NCBI GenBank assembly: GCA_963169105.1
Contig: OY720633.1
Location: 161,959,780-162,023,779 of the forward strand
DNA from: Ceriagrion tenellum
Taxonomy: Eukaryota; Arthropoda; Insecta; Odonata; Coenagrionidae
Direction of reading: 5' to 3'
Length of the DNA: 64,000 nt
The position numbers and the translations under genes are program-made. Numbering within the stretch: position 1 is the first letter of the stretch; every line of letters starts with the position of its first letter. Shown piece by piece: positions 12,142-25,459 of the stretch. Under the pieces are notes generated by a model. That model was not told the origin of the DNA. It searched no databases and was given only the letters and a program-made list of their open reading frames with translations.

Positions 12142-14337
12142 CAGTCGTACTAACTACCAATCCATGTGTATGCATGTAGAGGTGGCCTAGGTCTGCCCAC
12201 TCGACACCGAGGACGCCTCAGGGCGCTATTTTGACATATAACTGTATGCAACAATTGTTGAACTTATTACCGTCCCCATTCGTTGTGCGCCCGAGTCCCA
12301 GCCAAAATACACAATAATGTGTACTAAGTCATGGTGTTTATTTTTCTTTTAGTATCTGCATTTCTCTTCTTCTTCTGGTGCCATGGTGTTATAAAATATT
12401 CTTCCCAAATTATCATCGTTACATGCAATCCTCTGAGCTTTAGTTCATGCGTTGTATGATTTTTGTGACAATTGCGTTTAATAATTTGTGTATGAGAGAC
12501 TTCGCAAAAGTTTTGGCTCGGAAGGCAAAAATTGCAATGTATAACAACTTGCTTCGGCAAAAAATTTCATTGAGCCACCCTTGGATGGACTTATCTGGAT
12601 ATTTAATCCATCGAAGTAACTCTTTATGCTACATACAAGTCTCCCCTATTGCCCCACTTGAAATATATGGTAAATGGGGCTCAAATATCAACTACGCAGT
12701 GGTCCCTGAGGGGATAAAATATATCATGTCACCACCGCGAGCAGCATTAATAGAGTTTTCCTCAGCAGCACCTGATATTGTGAAAGTGTTAGAGATAAGC
12801 GCTTGATTGTTTAATTTTTTAATTACTTCAATTGAATTAGCATTGAACACCATTTTTCCGCATATCAACGTATTTTTAAAAAATTTTTGTTCCTATGACC
12901 CCTGGTACACAACATTATCTCGGCTTACAGGGTACAAAGTAAATGTGGATAATGATGACTCTTTCCTCGTTTAAAAGAGCTCCTCAAGAGAGCTGCTCGA
13001 ATGCTTATCGGAAAGGTTGGTATTGGTTACTTGACTTTGAGCGGTGACCTTCACGCCCAACTGCGACTCTTTGAAGTTAGCTCTTATTAGCCAGTCTGAA
13101 AATTTTCGATCGGTATATATTGTTTTTCTTGTTTAGCCTCCGCAAGGTCCTCACGAGGGCCTCCGTGAAATGGAACTTTTCGAGATTCTAGGCAAAATAC
13201 TCGTCGTTCACGAGAAAGATAATGAGTGTGTGAGAACCTGTGATTAGTGTGGCGAGAGAGTTTTTGTTAGCTGTAATTTAAAATCACAGTAGGACCCTGG
13301 TATTTGCCAAATATTACTATAGTGACAATATCTGGTTGACACTAATTTAACCCGAAATCGTTTAAAATCCCGATAAATAGTTTCATGCTTTACAAAAGTA
13401 GCAGGCACGAGAATGAATTTTTTAATTGATTGGGAGGTATTTAGTGATTGGAATAAGAATAATTATTTTAAATGGCTATTTAAAAATGACAACTTATGTT
13501 TTCAGTTTTACACTTGATGAAATATATAGATTACCATTATTTTTTTCTTGCTGTGTTATATCTTATGCATTGCAACATGTTGTTGTACGAGTGGCATTTT
13601 ATATAAATGCAAATGCTGGAAACGTTTAATGGAATAAAAATATGCTGTAAATTAATTAGTAAACAAATCGATATGCAATAATCAAAATTTCATTCGTCAC
13701 CTATATCAGTCCCATTCTTCTCGACTTTGTTTTAAACGATAAGCGTAATTTTGCTACAACTTTCGCAATCAATTGGTTACTTTGCATTATTCTATTGCAT
13801 TATGACTGCTGCTTTGAAGAAGAAATGCAAAAATATATTAAAATTCATCTCTCAGTCGAGAGTCAAAGACTAAACATTGGTCATAGTTTTTTTTGGACTC
13901 CATTTCATTGAAAGTAATGAAAATTATGGCAGTTTAGCTGAATGTACGAATATATTTTTCAAAGTAAATTTTTGTGGTCATTTGCCTCTGCCGCCGCGAT
14001 TAAAAAGCCTTTTGCTTGACTGCAATCTGCGTAATTCCCAGATTCTTCATGAGAAAATAAAGGTAGTGATTAAAATTTGTTGCCACTAATTCGTGTCTTT
14101 GCTGAATTTATGCTAGAATGGAACCATTAGTCACTGTGGTTGCTTGACTAACAGTCCCACCAATAGGACTAGGGTTTGGTTCCCTGGAGTTATTTTTAGC
14201 CGCAGAACCCCAATCTTTGGCTAAACTACTACTTCAACTTTGTGGAGAGTACTCAAATGTTGCATTCCGTCCTTAAAATGTAACACGAAATTGCTGTATC
14301 CTCGACGCCTTTCGTTAACAATTTCAGTGCAAAAGTC
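12142..14337. other. Intron stretch with nothing recognised
   Basis: AT-rich DNA. A 119-codon open frame at 12447-12806 (+) has no recognisable domain and no coding-like composition. No repeat ends or RNA genes were seen. Confidence 0.5.
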
Positions 14338-14375
14338 GTCTTAAGACATCTTCACGAATGAAGATGTCTTAAGAC
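14338..14375. repeat. Perfect 17-bp hairpin, 4-base loop
   Basis: GTCTTAAGACATCTTCA is followed by CGAA and then its exact reverse complement. The first ten bases of each arm (GTCTTAAGAC) are themselves palindromic, so the site can pair in more than one way. No terminator role applies in this eukaryotic intron. It may be the core of a small inverted-repeat element or a cruciform-prone site. Confidence 0.85.
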
Positions 14376-15129
14376 TGCTGACGGTTACCTTAAGATCTCA
14401 CCAGTCTATTACGTTAATCCTAAAATATTCCACATAAAATATCCCGCACTCGGGTAGAACTTAAAAGAAAAAAGCCACATTTAACGCGTTACGAGTTGGC
14501 TAATGCCTACGCCGGATTGCACTCCTCCCTTCCTCCGTTTCTTAAATCCGCCTTTATCCAACCTTCCAACTTAACGTCAATCCTGTCAGTTGCATTCCCG
14601 AATTTTTTGATCGGCCATTTTGCTGTTGGATTATTGCCTTTGATTTTAAAACTAGTGCACTAGTTGAACTGAGCGGAAGTGAGTGAGTGCATACGTTCCT
14701 ACGGTTTTCCAGCCATTCTGAAAAGGCTCGGCTATATCCAACAGCGTACAGTGAATTTGTCGAACATTCATTTACTGGGAGATTAATGGAATATTGATAT
14801 AAAACGATTATTGAAGTATTCTATACGCTTTTCATTACTTTCTCACCCACGATTTGAACGCCTCGGTATCTCTGTCAGTGATAGGAATATATAATCAATT
14901 TTTAATATAGCTTTTAGTTAGTTATAAGTGGAGAATAATTCTTCTATTGAGATGTGAAATAAAGAAACAGTCCAGACTAGAAATCCACTGAATTCGATTC
15001 CTCATTGCTACGGAGAATAATGTATATTTCTTTCCCAAAATTGGAAGCTTTGGTATACGCACGACCATTTATTTATTTGCCTATCATCAACGCTGGCCTT
15101 TCAATCCTGTGGTGGTTGACTAGAGTGCA
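14376..15129. other. Intron stretch with nothing recognised
   Basis: AT-rich non-coding DNA without visible repeats, apart from the hairpin just before it. Confidence 0.5.
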
Positions 15130-15258
15130 AGGCTACATCTTCTAAGATGGTGGTTTCCCCGTTACCTTTCACATCACAGTGCCCCAGGTTCTTTTTGCAA
15201 TCCTATGACTCTCGGAACGGGAGTCAAACGCGCTACCATTGGGCCTTCCCGGCCCCCA
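15130..15258 (-). repeat. tRNA-derived SINE-like remnant
   Basis: Read on the minus strand, a GC-rich head (GGGGGCCGGGAAGGCCCAA) is followed by TGGTAGCGCGTTTGACTCCC, a good tRNA A-box and anticodon-arm-like sequence with the layout of tRNA-derived SINEs. A clear B box is not preserved. This is either an old SINE copy or a degraded tRNA pseudogene. Confidence 0.4.
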
Positions 15259-17280
15259 GCTCTACCTCTACCTCAGATGTTTACTTCATCCCTCCTCTCT
15301 GAGACAAACATTTACGCATCTCTGCTGTGTGCACTAAGTCAAGGACCATTTGTTTTTTCCTCTTTTTAGGAAAAATCTTCTCTCGTTCTTCCCCTTATCG
15401 CATTGTGACGTATGCTTATTGATAGAGCAAGATTATAGGGCGATTGATCGAGATGAACGGATAACGAGGTTTGGCGAGAAAGGGTTTTTGGGATTAGTCA
15501 ATCAAAATCGTCACAGTAACTTTGCTCTCGCTTGAAGTAATTGTAAACAGAGTAAATGGAAAAGATTTGCGGAAAGAAATCTCCGCTGGGAATCCTAAAG
15601 TCGGTCAATATTAAGACCGGCCGGGAGGTTGGTCTGGTTAATTGTGTACGCGGTTCTATCTTTAACGTTCCGCAAGACGGTTGAGCTAATCGGCTTAAGT
15701 GAAGTTCCTTAATTTATCACGAAGTGGGTTGCCAGCGGACTCTTCCGATCGAGAGGTGAATTGACAGAATAAATTATCATCTATTGTGTCTTTAGAAATA
15801 GGGTTTTGTCCTTTTGTTGACTAAACATTTTATAGATCAGTTTATGCTTAGGCATACAATTCGAAAAATTATATCTTCTTGATTTGACTTTTAAAGAAGG
15901 GAATTAATTATTTGAGCATCGCTGTAAGGTACAAGAGAGGACAGGATATGGTTGCTATTGTTTCGCATGAACCTTAAATAATGAAATTTATTAATTTACC
16001 TATTTTTCGTTAATAATCTTCAATTTTGGTTCATTGAACGTCGATAACCATGAGGGGAATGGATGAAAGCGTGTCCTTTTGTTAATTTCGTTATGGAAAA
16101 AAGGCAATTTTGTGCATTTATGTCATCAAATTCATCCATTAGAAGAAAACCAGTCAACAATTTTATGATGATATTATGTAAAATCTCATCTATAACTCCA
16201 TGCTCAGATGTGCTTCATCTGGTGAACAATCGTTGAATAAATGAAAGTTCATAATGAAGCAGCGAGTGTTGCTAACCATGAATTATGCTTGAATTATTAC
16301 CAGCAGTCTCTTTCATAGCGCTTGGATGCATTACACGAAGGTTGCTTTAGAGTTAGCGACAAGCGTTATATGTGTAGCGAGCATCATATTCCCCCAGGTT
16401 CAATAACAGGAATATGAAGCAGTAAGTGTGGCACCGATTCTCGGTTCCAATTCGAATGCATGAATTGAAGCAACTGGGGTGACGAGGGGCTTTGAATATA
16501 TTGGTGAGCAATGTGTCAAGTGACGCGGGACAGGGCTTGTGACAAAAAACAAGGAACGATCAGTGAGCGTCGGTCAGAATTGCGGAGACATTCGGGGACT
16601 CGGAGAACTACACGGCTTGGCGGCGAAGACGAAGGGCCACACCCACTTCCCTAGTAAGGCCCGGGCCGACCCAAAGCGACCCATCTTTTTTCAAATTTTA
16701 TTTTGCTCGATACATGCTTTTTTGTTTGTTGTCTTTTTTTTCACGCCCCGTTAGCCCTCTCGGCACGACGTCACTTCGACCCATTTGCTCCGGAAAATAA
16801 ATTTTGGGATAACGCCGAACAGGGTGGGGGAGAGAACGTAGGGAAATGCAGTCTGGGGGGTGGAGGGAAGGAGGATAGGAGAAGAGAAGAAGGGCGAGCA
16901 AATTTGGGTCAAATCCGAGAAAGTTGTACGCTCCGCGTAGTCCTTTCGGATTTGGGAGCATGTCGTCATACGGAGGCTCAGGGAAGACATGCGAAAGCTG
17001 GAGCGGAACATCCATTGACCGATCAAAATCGAGTTATCACTCCGATGATCCATCTAATTTTTATTTTCCGCTGGCCTTCCTGTTTCCTCACCATTCTTCA
17101 AAAGAAAAATTTTTGGAGCGAGCGCACTGACTCGCTACCTTTTACGTTGTCATTTCCAAGTTCACGAGTGCAGAGAGAAGGTGAAAATGATGTATCTGGA
17201 GAATCGGTCAATTAGAGCGTTTAGATAAGCTAAACCAAGCAATAAATATAGTATTTTATGCACAAATTTCCGTGAATATA
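15259..17280. other. Intron stretch, partly purine-rich
   Basis: AT-rich until about 16500, then more GC and purine rich (about 16540-17010, with G/A runs at 16820-16900). Open frames here (up to 170 codons at 16703-17215 +) have no recognisable domains. No mobile-element ends were recognised. Confidence 0.45.
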
Positions 17281-17360
17281 TCAACCGGCCAAGACCAGGA
17301 ATCGATCCAAAGACCTTTAGTATGCTGAGCCGTAGACCAACCATGCTAATGGCCCGTGAC
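17281..17360 (-). repeat. tRNA-derived SINE-like remnant
   Basis: On the minus strand the segment reads GGGCCATTAGCATGGTTGGT (A-box-like) and about 40 bases later GGATCGATTCCTGG, a near match to the RNA polymerase III B box GGTTCRANTCC. The spacing fits a tRNA-like head. The sequence after the B box (TCTTGGCCGG) resembles that after the B box at 17507 on the other strand. Confidence 0.55.
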
Positions 17361-17506
17361 AATTTTGGATTTACAAGGGTTTAGAAGTATGCCCCTTGCG
17401 CTCAATCAAGGATCGCAGTGCAAGGGAGTAAAGAAATTTCAAGAAGCCATAATTCATGCTGTTGCAATCTATGCTAACACTTGTTTAAGCTTGAGTTTAA
17501 CTACAT

Positions 17507-17585
17507 GGTTCGATTCCCGGCCCAGGACGATTTTTTCTCATGGCGACTTATACATATATCATGGTCATATTTACGGCAAATATAA
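17507..17585 (+). repeat. SINE-like fragment with intact B box
   Basis: GGTTCGATTCC is a perfect B box, followed by CGGCCCAGGACGATTTTTTC. The same kind of body follows the box at 42122. The A box upstream is not clear, so this is a partial or diverged copy. Confidence 0.4.
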
Positions 17586-18731
17586 ATATATTCTTAGATA
17601 TTTTTCAACTACACCATCAGTATCCACATTTTATTGGATTAGATTTCCAATATTTATCATCTTTTGCGAATGCATGGTGAATTCTGATAGAAGGAAATCA
17701 CCATTCTGGTGAGTTATTCCTAACAAAAAAATGTATCGATATTCAGTGTTGTGCGGAACCAGAAAGTATTGTACTTAGTAGAATGATTTAGACTTGGGTA
17801 AAAATCACAATATATAAATTTATCGATATTTATCGTAACCAAATATATTAAACATTTAAACAAGAAGGAATAGTCCAGGGAAACCCATTGGATTTATGGT
17901 ATGAGACCCTACTGAAAAGAGGTCTTAGTGTCATTATTTAATCTCATCATCGGGTTTTTAATACTGCAATAATATTTCATATCTGGGAGTCAAATGCCTG
18001 TTATGAATTTAGAAATCAGAATAAATGATGCCTCATGCACGATTCCCCTTTGAATGGCTTTGCAAAACTATTTCATGCTCAGGGAAGCAAACATGTGAAC
18101 TAATCATAGACACTTAACGACGTCTACTGATTGAATACCTATTTAGGAATAGTTCAACAATTATTTTTTTTAATTTTTACCCTTAATTTTTAGCTAAACT
18201 AGGTAGATTTCAGAAAATTAATTCTTCATTCATTTTATTAACTTACTAGTAAACATATCTTGGTGTCTGTCAACGGATATTCTGAATCTTCAAGCGCTAA
18301 TCAAACAACATATGTCGCAAATCTCATTATGTTCCAGAATTAATCGATTGGTCTCGCGTTACTTTAACGGAGACAGTTTTTATGAGACTACTATTTAAAT
18401 ATCATTAACTTATACATTACAGAGCTGAGGAAATAATTTTGAGATGGCTGAAACCAAATATCTCGCAATAGGAACGGACTAATTACTCCATTAATTAGTT
18501 CTTATGTCTGAAAAATGTATCCGTCATTTGAATACTGTCCATGGTACCATTCAAGTGTGCGTTTGATGTCTTTTAGGTCGAATGGGTGGTACACCGTTGT
18601 CATGAGCCACATTGCTGCGGCTACGCTTTCCACATAGGTTAGCTTCTTGATTATAGTCTTAGTGCCAATTCAAAGCCGCGTAGGGAATTACATGTTGTCT
18701 CGAATCCGCGTGAAATGGAAAAAAGTGGAAG

Positions 18732-18771
18732 TAAAAGTGCAGGTAAAAAATTAAAAAGTGCAGGTAAAAAG
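18732..18771. repeat. Two 20-bp tandem units
   Basis: TAAAAGTGCAGGTAAAAAAT is followed by TAAAAAGTGCAGGTAAAAAG. It is a short tandem duplication inside the foldback element. Confidence 0.75.
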
Positions 18772-20739
18772 TTGAGGAGAAAAGGGTGTGAAATGCGCGT
18801 AACGGCTCCGCTGTCGTAAGAACGATCAGCATCTAAAAACATTTTTTCTTTCGAGAACCCCGCTAGACTTCTTTTCTTCTAAATACCATCCCTCTTGCCT
18901 TTGGATCAAATTGGTTTCTGGAGCGCTCAAGGTAAATTTAATATTTCCTATCAAAGTAGTAAGCTCCTACGGTCCTGCTTTTTAGCCTAGGTAGTGACTA
19001 AAGAACGATGAAAAGTCATGAGAGAAAATGACCGAACCATCTCCTGTTTTCAACTGGCATCCATCGCAAATCAAAAAAGGATCGAATTGATCCCCTTGGA
19101 CGTTCTTCTGTTAAGCTGGTATGTATTATTTTGATGTAATCGCCGATGGAATGAAATAAAAATAGGTAACCTTACGGTCTAGAAGTGAGTTTTAATGGTT
19201 CGATGAGAAATTAGCGGCGACTAATTGAAAGAGAATCAGTAAAACATGGCAATGTTTGAAATGACTTTGCTTGCTAGAGGACAAAATATCCCAATGGCTG
19301 AGGCAGTAAAGTCATTCAATGTTCTTTTCTTATCTTGGCTTTGTGGTGGTGGTTCCTTGTCACGGTGATACGATATAAATTTAAGACTAATTCTAATCAC
19401 CCAACAGGCCACCCACCTCCGTGATAGGATCTGGCTCTTGAAAGCGGTTATGGACCTATATCTCATTCTAGTGTCGTTGTCTTCCTCACTAATAACGGGA
19501 GCGCAGAGCAGTACAGTTTTAAGCCCCGTTTTCAGTTCAAGCTCTCATTGCCGAATCCCTTTTGGAGTAATTGCGTCCATCGCTCCCGCATACCATAACC
19601 CTTAGACTTTAAATTGGCTGAATGGTTAACCCCAGACACCCCTACATGAACCAGGCCCATGAAATATAGAGCATTTTAAACAATGCTAGTAATTTTGCGG
19701 TCGCGCCCTGACCCTTAATTTGCTGGTAGTACAATAATGGTGAAAGTGACGCTGTCTGGCGTATTTTTTTATGACGACGGTAAATGTGTTAGCCTATTAA
19801 AATGAATGAGGTCACTAAGTGTATTACAAGATGCGATGAAAAGTTTTTTATGACCTTTTTGCCCCTACGAGAATTCTAATTTACTATTGCTGTAGGCATC
19901 ACTTTGACCTTTACCCTCTCTTATATGCAGCTTACTCGCAGCATTGGTCAACAGTTCACAGGCAATGAAAGAAAGGGAAAAATCGTCAGCGCGCAGTTAA
20001 AGTCAGAGTTTTGGAACTTTTTTCACGCTTAAATATCAAATTGTACTTTATCAGCAAACTAACGAGAAAAACCACATTTTAACTTTTATGTTCAAGTTAT
20101 TGTAATAAGTAAGGCTCAAGGAGGGGAAAATGTAAATTTCCATCTTTGTATAGGTGCTCGAGGAGAAAATTGCTAAAATAAATCGAAGATATGTCCAAAA
20201 TGTTTGATGGAGCTTCTAGAAAAGATACTCGAGCTTTTTAATTGCCACATAGCGTAGCGGTGGAAGTTCAAAATAGCCTGAATATTCAGCTACCATATTG
20301 AAAGTGGAAGTAATTGAGCAATTTAAAAATACACTGAAGTAGTACCGAAATCCTCTTATTTGAAATTGCACCACGAATGCTTACTTAAATACAATATGAA
20401 GGTAGGCCCTGAATAAAAGACGAAGATAAAAAATTAAAGAAAATTATTGGTTAGTGACCAAGGCATGGAATTAGATTCACTGTCCAACAGATATTTTTTG
20501 AAGGCATTGGACAAGCGTTGCGGTTATCAACGGATCGTTTCATGACGTTAATGCCTGATTTCAGATTATCAATGATTCGTGGATTAGCGTGGAATCGTGA
20601 TGAATTAGCGTTTGAATCTGCGATGAATATTTTGGATTTCAAATTTCACTTTGAGTGGCATATCTATAGCATTTAAATTGATCATTTTGCTCAAAGTTAT
20701 TACATAAAAATGTGAAGTTAAAAGCCGGATTATTTCATA

Positions 20740-20807
20740 CATTCGACCTAAAAAACATCAAAAGACACTCGACCTAAAAGACATTCGACCTCAAAGACAT
20801 CAAACGC
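20740..20807. repeat. Three CATTCGACCTAAA-type units
   Basis: CATTCGACCTAAAA, CACTCGACCTAAAA and CATTCGACCTCAAA occur in series, interleaved with GACATCAAA. The left arm of the element has only one unit. This is arm-end amplification of the foldback element. Confidence 0.7.
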
Positions 20808-20929
20808 TCGCTTGAAAGATACCACGGACAGTGTACAAATGACGGATAAATTTTGCAGACATAAGAACTAATTTATGTAGTAATTATTCCGTTCCAATTG
20901 CGAAATATTTGGTTACAGCCAACTAAAAA

Positions 20930-23900
20930 CTTTATCACTTCATTTCGTTGACAGTTGATCATCAAAAGTTTTCCCGGGTGTATTCCCACCTTTTTTCATT
21001 GCGCAAACACTCTCCTTTAGAACCTGGAGAAAGAATTGGAATTCGATCTGGTTTTCCTCTCTCATAATCTCTATAATGTAATAAACTGAGTCACCTTAAG
21101 ACAACCAGAGCATACTGGCTCAGGCCGAGCTAGAACCCGTGAGCTTTCATGCGGTGAGTCGGGCAATTTGTCGTCCTGAATACAATGGTGGGCCCACAAT
21201 GCTAGCGCAGGCCCTGATGACTATGAAAACTATCTCAATCGCCTCCCGTGATATGGGAACTGCGTCGAGGAGATTAGTGGAATGGATAGCCTAAACTGCT
21301 TCGCTATCTGCGAATCCAACGCATCCGTCGTCGTCGTACCCAGGACTATTACCACATGAAGTTAAACCGCGGCACTTACTCCATACCCACTTCAATACCC
21401 GCGCGGTCAACCAAAAAGCAGCTTTAAGTGCTGCACGCCGACAAACCCCCGAGGAATGCAACTGCATTTGCGCATTGAGATGCTTCTCGCGGTGGAAGCG
21501 ATGACGGGAAGATATGCGCCCATGGGAGTCGAGATGCGTCTTAAACTAACTTCCAGAAACTTCCCTCCTTGCGCCCAAATTCCGTTTCTCCTTCGAGAAG
21601 ACATGAACTTAGCACTACCCATACGGATCTCGTGCATTATGGGAGTGAACGCAAAGTTTCTCTTAGAGATTAAGTGAGGTATTCATAAAGTAGAACGTAT
21701 TCCTCTGCCGAAATCTTTACCATTAAATACCGAATTAGAGTGAGCGCCGATAAGAGTTGACTTATAGTTAATTATGCAAATGATTAAAACCAAACTTAGG
21801 ATTAGAGCGCTTTGCAAATCGCTCCTTAACTATGGTTGCATATGCAAACTGCTGATTAATCTATAAAAATTGGTAGTGAAGTGAAAGATATTGCAATGTC
21901 TTTTCAAGAAATGGTGTTTAATGTGACTATTCTGTATATCTACGGAATAATGTACATGCAATGAATTTTTTCTCCCTACCCTTAAAGAAGTGCTATCAAG
22001 CATGGGGGCTCCAATAAATTGTACTTGATGCATGAAAATCAATCATTGGAGTGAGATACTTTTTCCAATTTTTGAAGGAGATGCATTTTCTGCTATTTAA
22101 GTTATGGTCTCTGATAAAAATAAATTTCGTAACCCTCATAGTAATTCACAGGGAACTGTTTATGTCACAGGCCATTCTGTGAAGTACAATGTAGTGGGGG
22201 AACTAAATTTACATCTGTTCAAAATCAGATTGTAAAACTAGTTGACAGGGAGCTTTTTTAGTGATCTGTTTATTTAATCATTATTTGCCTAGTAGAGAAT
22301 ACTTTGTATTTTTGCATTATCCCTAAAGATTCTCACCGACAAAATACCATTTTCTAAATGAGAGTGCAAATGATTATTCGTTTATCAAAAAGTAAGCATT
22401 TCCACGAGTTTGACATCGTATCTTATAATACTTTGCTTCAATTAAACTAGTATTTCCAATTCAACATCAATAGGTGTCCCTTTCTTGCTAAATATTCAGG
22501 GTATTTCCGCTGAAATGAAAGAATAAGCAGGGTACACTATCAGCAAGTAAGTTTACCGTTTTTTTCAGTCTAATCTAGCGCAGTGAAAATGAGAGGGTTG
22601 ACTATGGACGCTTGATGTTTTAAATAACGACAACTTAAGGTTGCAAGTCTACAGTTTCTGCGATGGTCTACCGACAATATCTTAGGAAAACAAATCCGTG
22701 GAAATTATTTATTCTTGATTTATACTCGTTGAATCTCCTCTGATTCATTAACTATCTCTGATTATGTTAAGCAGTTCCGGCCTTGTTGAATATTTTACTG
22801 TACTCAGAAAAACAAAAACTAATAGAACGGTAACAGTGATTAAGGTTAAATGACTCAAATTAAAGGAGTTCATCAAATCAGCATTTAGAAGGTGGCGAAT
22901 TTTGGGCCGTATAACAGAGTGATCGAACAATCCTCCTCTGAGCGGTTCTCTGTGCGGTCCTCTGAGCGGAACAATCCTCCTCTTCAAGATACTACTTAGC
23001 GGCCAAAGTAATATGTATTGATGATTCCCCTCTTGGAAGTCATAGAAAAGAAGAAGAAGAGCGATGAAATAATAATATGCCATAATTTTCATTTTTAACT
23101 CCTATCCAAATGAGCTCCAACTAAAATATGTTTATTAAGTTCCTCTAAATGAAGTAATTGAAAAAAATGTCGGGCTACTTACACAAAAGATCGAAGTTTA
23201 AGCAGCTATTCCAATATTTATTTAGTCGAAAATAAAATTTTATTTCGTAGTAACAACATTCTAGCTTTGATTTGCATTGTTGATTAAGGCTCAAATTATT
23301 GAAATATAAGTGAGCGCTTTAGATGACGAATTTTAGTATATTTTAAGAAAATTCAGGAAATGTTAAAACAATCCTATCCTATCTTCTCGGCACTGCGATC
23401 TTTGTTTATGTCTTCTCTGTTCGGTGCAAACCCTGAGAAAAGTGTGTCTTGCCTGCCATTGAACATTTTAAAGTGCTTACAATCCTGAGAATAAATAGTT
23501 GTGAGTAGCCGGTGGACACTTGCCCGGAAACAAATTATTGTGGAAGCACACAATTTGGAATGGTTACACTAATTTATTATTCGGCGCAGTTTTGCTCTCT
23601 CCTCTCAGTTAAGCAGACCTAAATTTAAAAACATGTGACAATTAGCGATCGAAACTAGTATGTTATTGAATAAGAGATTAATTCTCTACGCCCCGCGTTA
23701 ATCCTCATTCTGCATAATTGGTAGCAATGTTCGTCCAAAAGGAAAATTTTCACTTAAATGCTCAGCACGAATTTAACTCGACTATTTAAATATTCGCTTT
23801 CATAATAGTATGAATTCATATTAGATGAAATTTTTCGTTCTTGCAATGAGTTTTCAAATTTCCACCGGCAGCTGATCAGCAAAACGACTACTTCGCAATT

Positions 23901-25459
23901 TTGCTGCTTTAATAATGCAAAATCTGTGGATGCATGGAAGCTTCAGTAATAGTCTTTCATTTTGATGGGAATTAAGCGCTAACACCATTTAATCAGGAAG
24001 CGAGTTAATTGAAAAAAAATTCTAAATCGGTAAATTATACCATGTAGGTACTCCCCACTTTATGAAAAGCGTATTGGTGGAGGCAGCGACACTTTATGGC
24101 TTGCAAATTACGATTTATTCATTTTCGAGCGCTTTTTTTTGCCACCATTCAGCTTGTGATACGAGTTGAAATCAGCTTGAGGCTAATAATGTCTAACTTA
24201 TTTTACGAATTCTGACAAAATTTCACTCAGATTATTAAACTTTTAGCCCTATTGAAATCCATTTTACTAGAATTCCTATCACTTTGCAATAAATTAGTGC
24301 TACATTTAACCGCTTTTACATGTAAAAGGTTTGCTTTGCCAAGATAAAATCACGCAGATTCGCAAAATAACTCAGCGGGAAAGATTTTGCGTAACCTGAA
24401 ACTTGGGATTCCACAAACTACAAAGCATTTCACTGGTTATATTTAAGATTGAACAGGTGATTATTTTTAGTTCAGGTTATAACTTTTCTCATTATTACTG
24501 GTATTGCAGGAAACCTCAAAGAGTGAGGTCAATAAAAGAAAAGAGATCAATAAAAGTGGGAGGTTAAAAATTGTTCCTTGTAATTTAAAGGTATTAGGAA
24601 AATTAGAAACACCAATTTAATTATTCTAGGATTATACAATTCCAAGTATGAAATGAACTTCTTTATCAATGAAGTTGTGTTAATATATAACAGAAAACAT
24701 TACATTTTCAAGTGACTGCAGTTCACAGATAACGCTTGTAGTGAGAAAACAATAATTACTAGACTTGTTTTCAATGATCTAGGCTTTGTGAATTGCTTCT
24801 TCACTAATTCCTTCCTTCCTCCTTCACTAATTGGGGAAAGGCATTCGGCAACTTCATAACTGCACTCGCACAATCATATTCGCGACAATTTTTTTATTTG
24901 TTTGACTAAGAACTTTCAGTCTTGGTCAAATGTCAATGTAAGGATCATTTAGTAACATGTAAACCGGAAATTAGTTCTATGTTACTTTTTTACTGGACTT
25001 ATTAGTTACATTGATACCGTAACTGCGCCAAGATGTGTTTGTTTTATAAAAATGCTGCGGGAAAAAGCTAATTTTTGCTAAGGGTAATTGTTTAGCTCAG
25101 AGATATATCGGCAGGTGACATAAAACAATAGATTAATGTTGTGCACTCGTCCTCATGTTGGCAATGCATGTCGAATGGGAGTTCGGAAGCACGTGTGCAC
25201 GCGGATGGCAGTGTTTTTGCAAAGCAATTGTTTATCCCGCCGGAAGCGGGCGGAATTGGAGGTTGGCTGTCGTTTATTCTATTTTTATGTGAGAGCGCGT
25301 TTTGCCCACGCACCCGTCGGGCAGGGTGCTGCATGTCACCGGGGATAGAGGGGGTTTGCCGTGAGGGGCAAACGGGACTTATTAATCATTCTGGCGATTG
25401 ATTTTCACGTGCGACTGCCATTGAAATGCATTTCGGCTCCGGAGGCAGGAAATCGTTCT
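20930..25459. other. Intron stretch, mostly featureless
   Basis: AT-rich intron DNA. Around 21290-21670 composition is more balanced and a 74-codon frame (21456-21677 +) is open, without a recognised family. A B-box-like GGGTTCTAGCTCGG lies on the minus strand near 21130, but an A box is not convincing. Nothing else is seen apart from a local duplication at 22925. Confidence 0.45.
22925..22983. repeat. Local duplication of GAACAATCCTCCTCT
   Basis: The 15-base word occurs at 22925-22939 and 22969-22983, with TCTGAGCGG also repeated between (22937 and 22961). It looks like replication slippage or a small segmental duplication. Confidence 0.75.

Larger units (their letters stand above)
18437..20929. 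mobile_element. Foldback-type element with 148-bp inverted arms
   Basis: The left arm 18437-18584 is the reverse complement of 20782-20929; by manual alignment 130 of 148 positions agree without gaps. The arm interior includes TTTGATGTCTTTTAGGTCGAATG, and the right arm carries extra tandem units of the same motif at 20740-20781. The 2.2 kb between the arms is AT-rich with no transposase-like frame. No convincing target-site duplication was seen, so superfamily is not assigned. A non-autonomous DNA transposon or foldback element is the best reading; an inverted pair of copies of a shorter repeat is the alternative. Confidence 0.7.

Noticed and set aside
14120..14190. Possible SINE with GGTTTGGTTCC as B box
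   Set aside because: Two changes from the B-box consensus and no convincing A box.
21115..21190. Possible minus-strand tRNA-like segment with GGGTTCTAGCTCGG
   Set aside because: The B box is imperfect and the expected A box and cloverleaf pairing are not visible.
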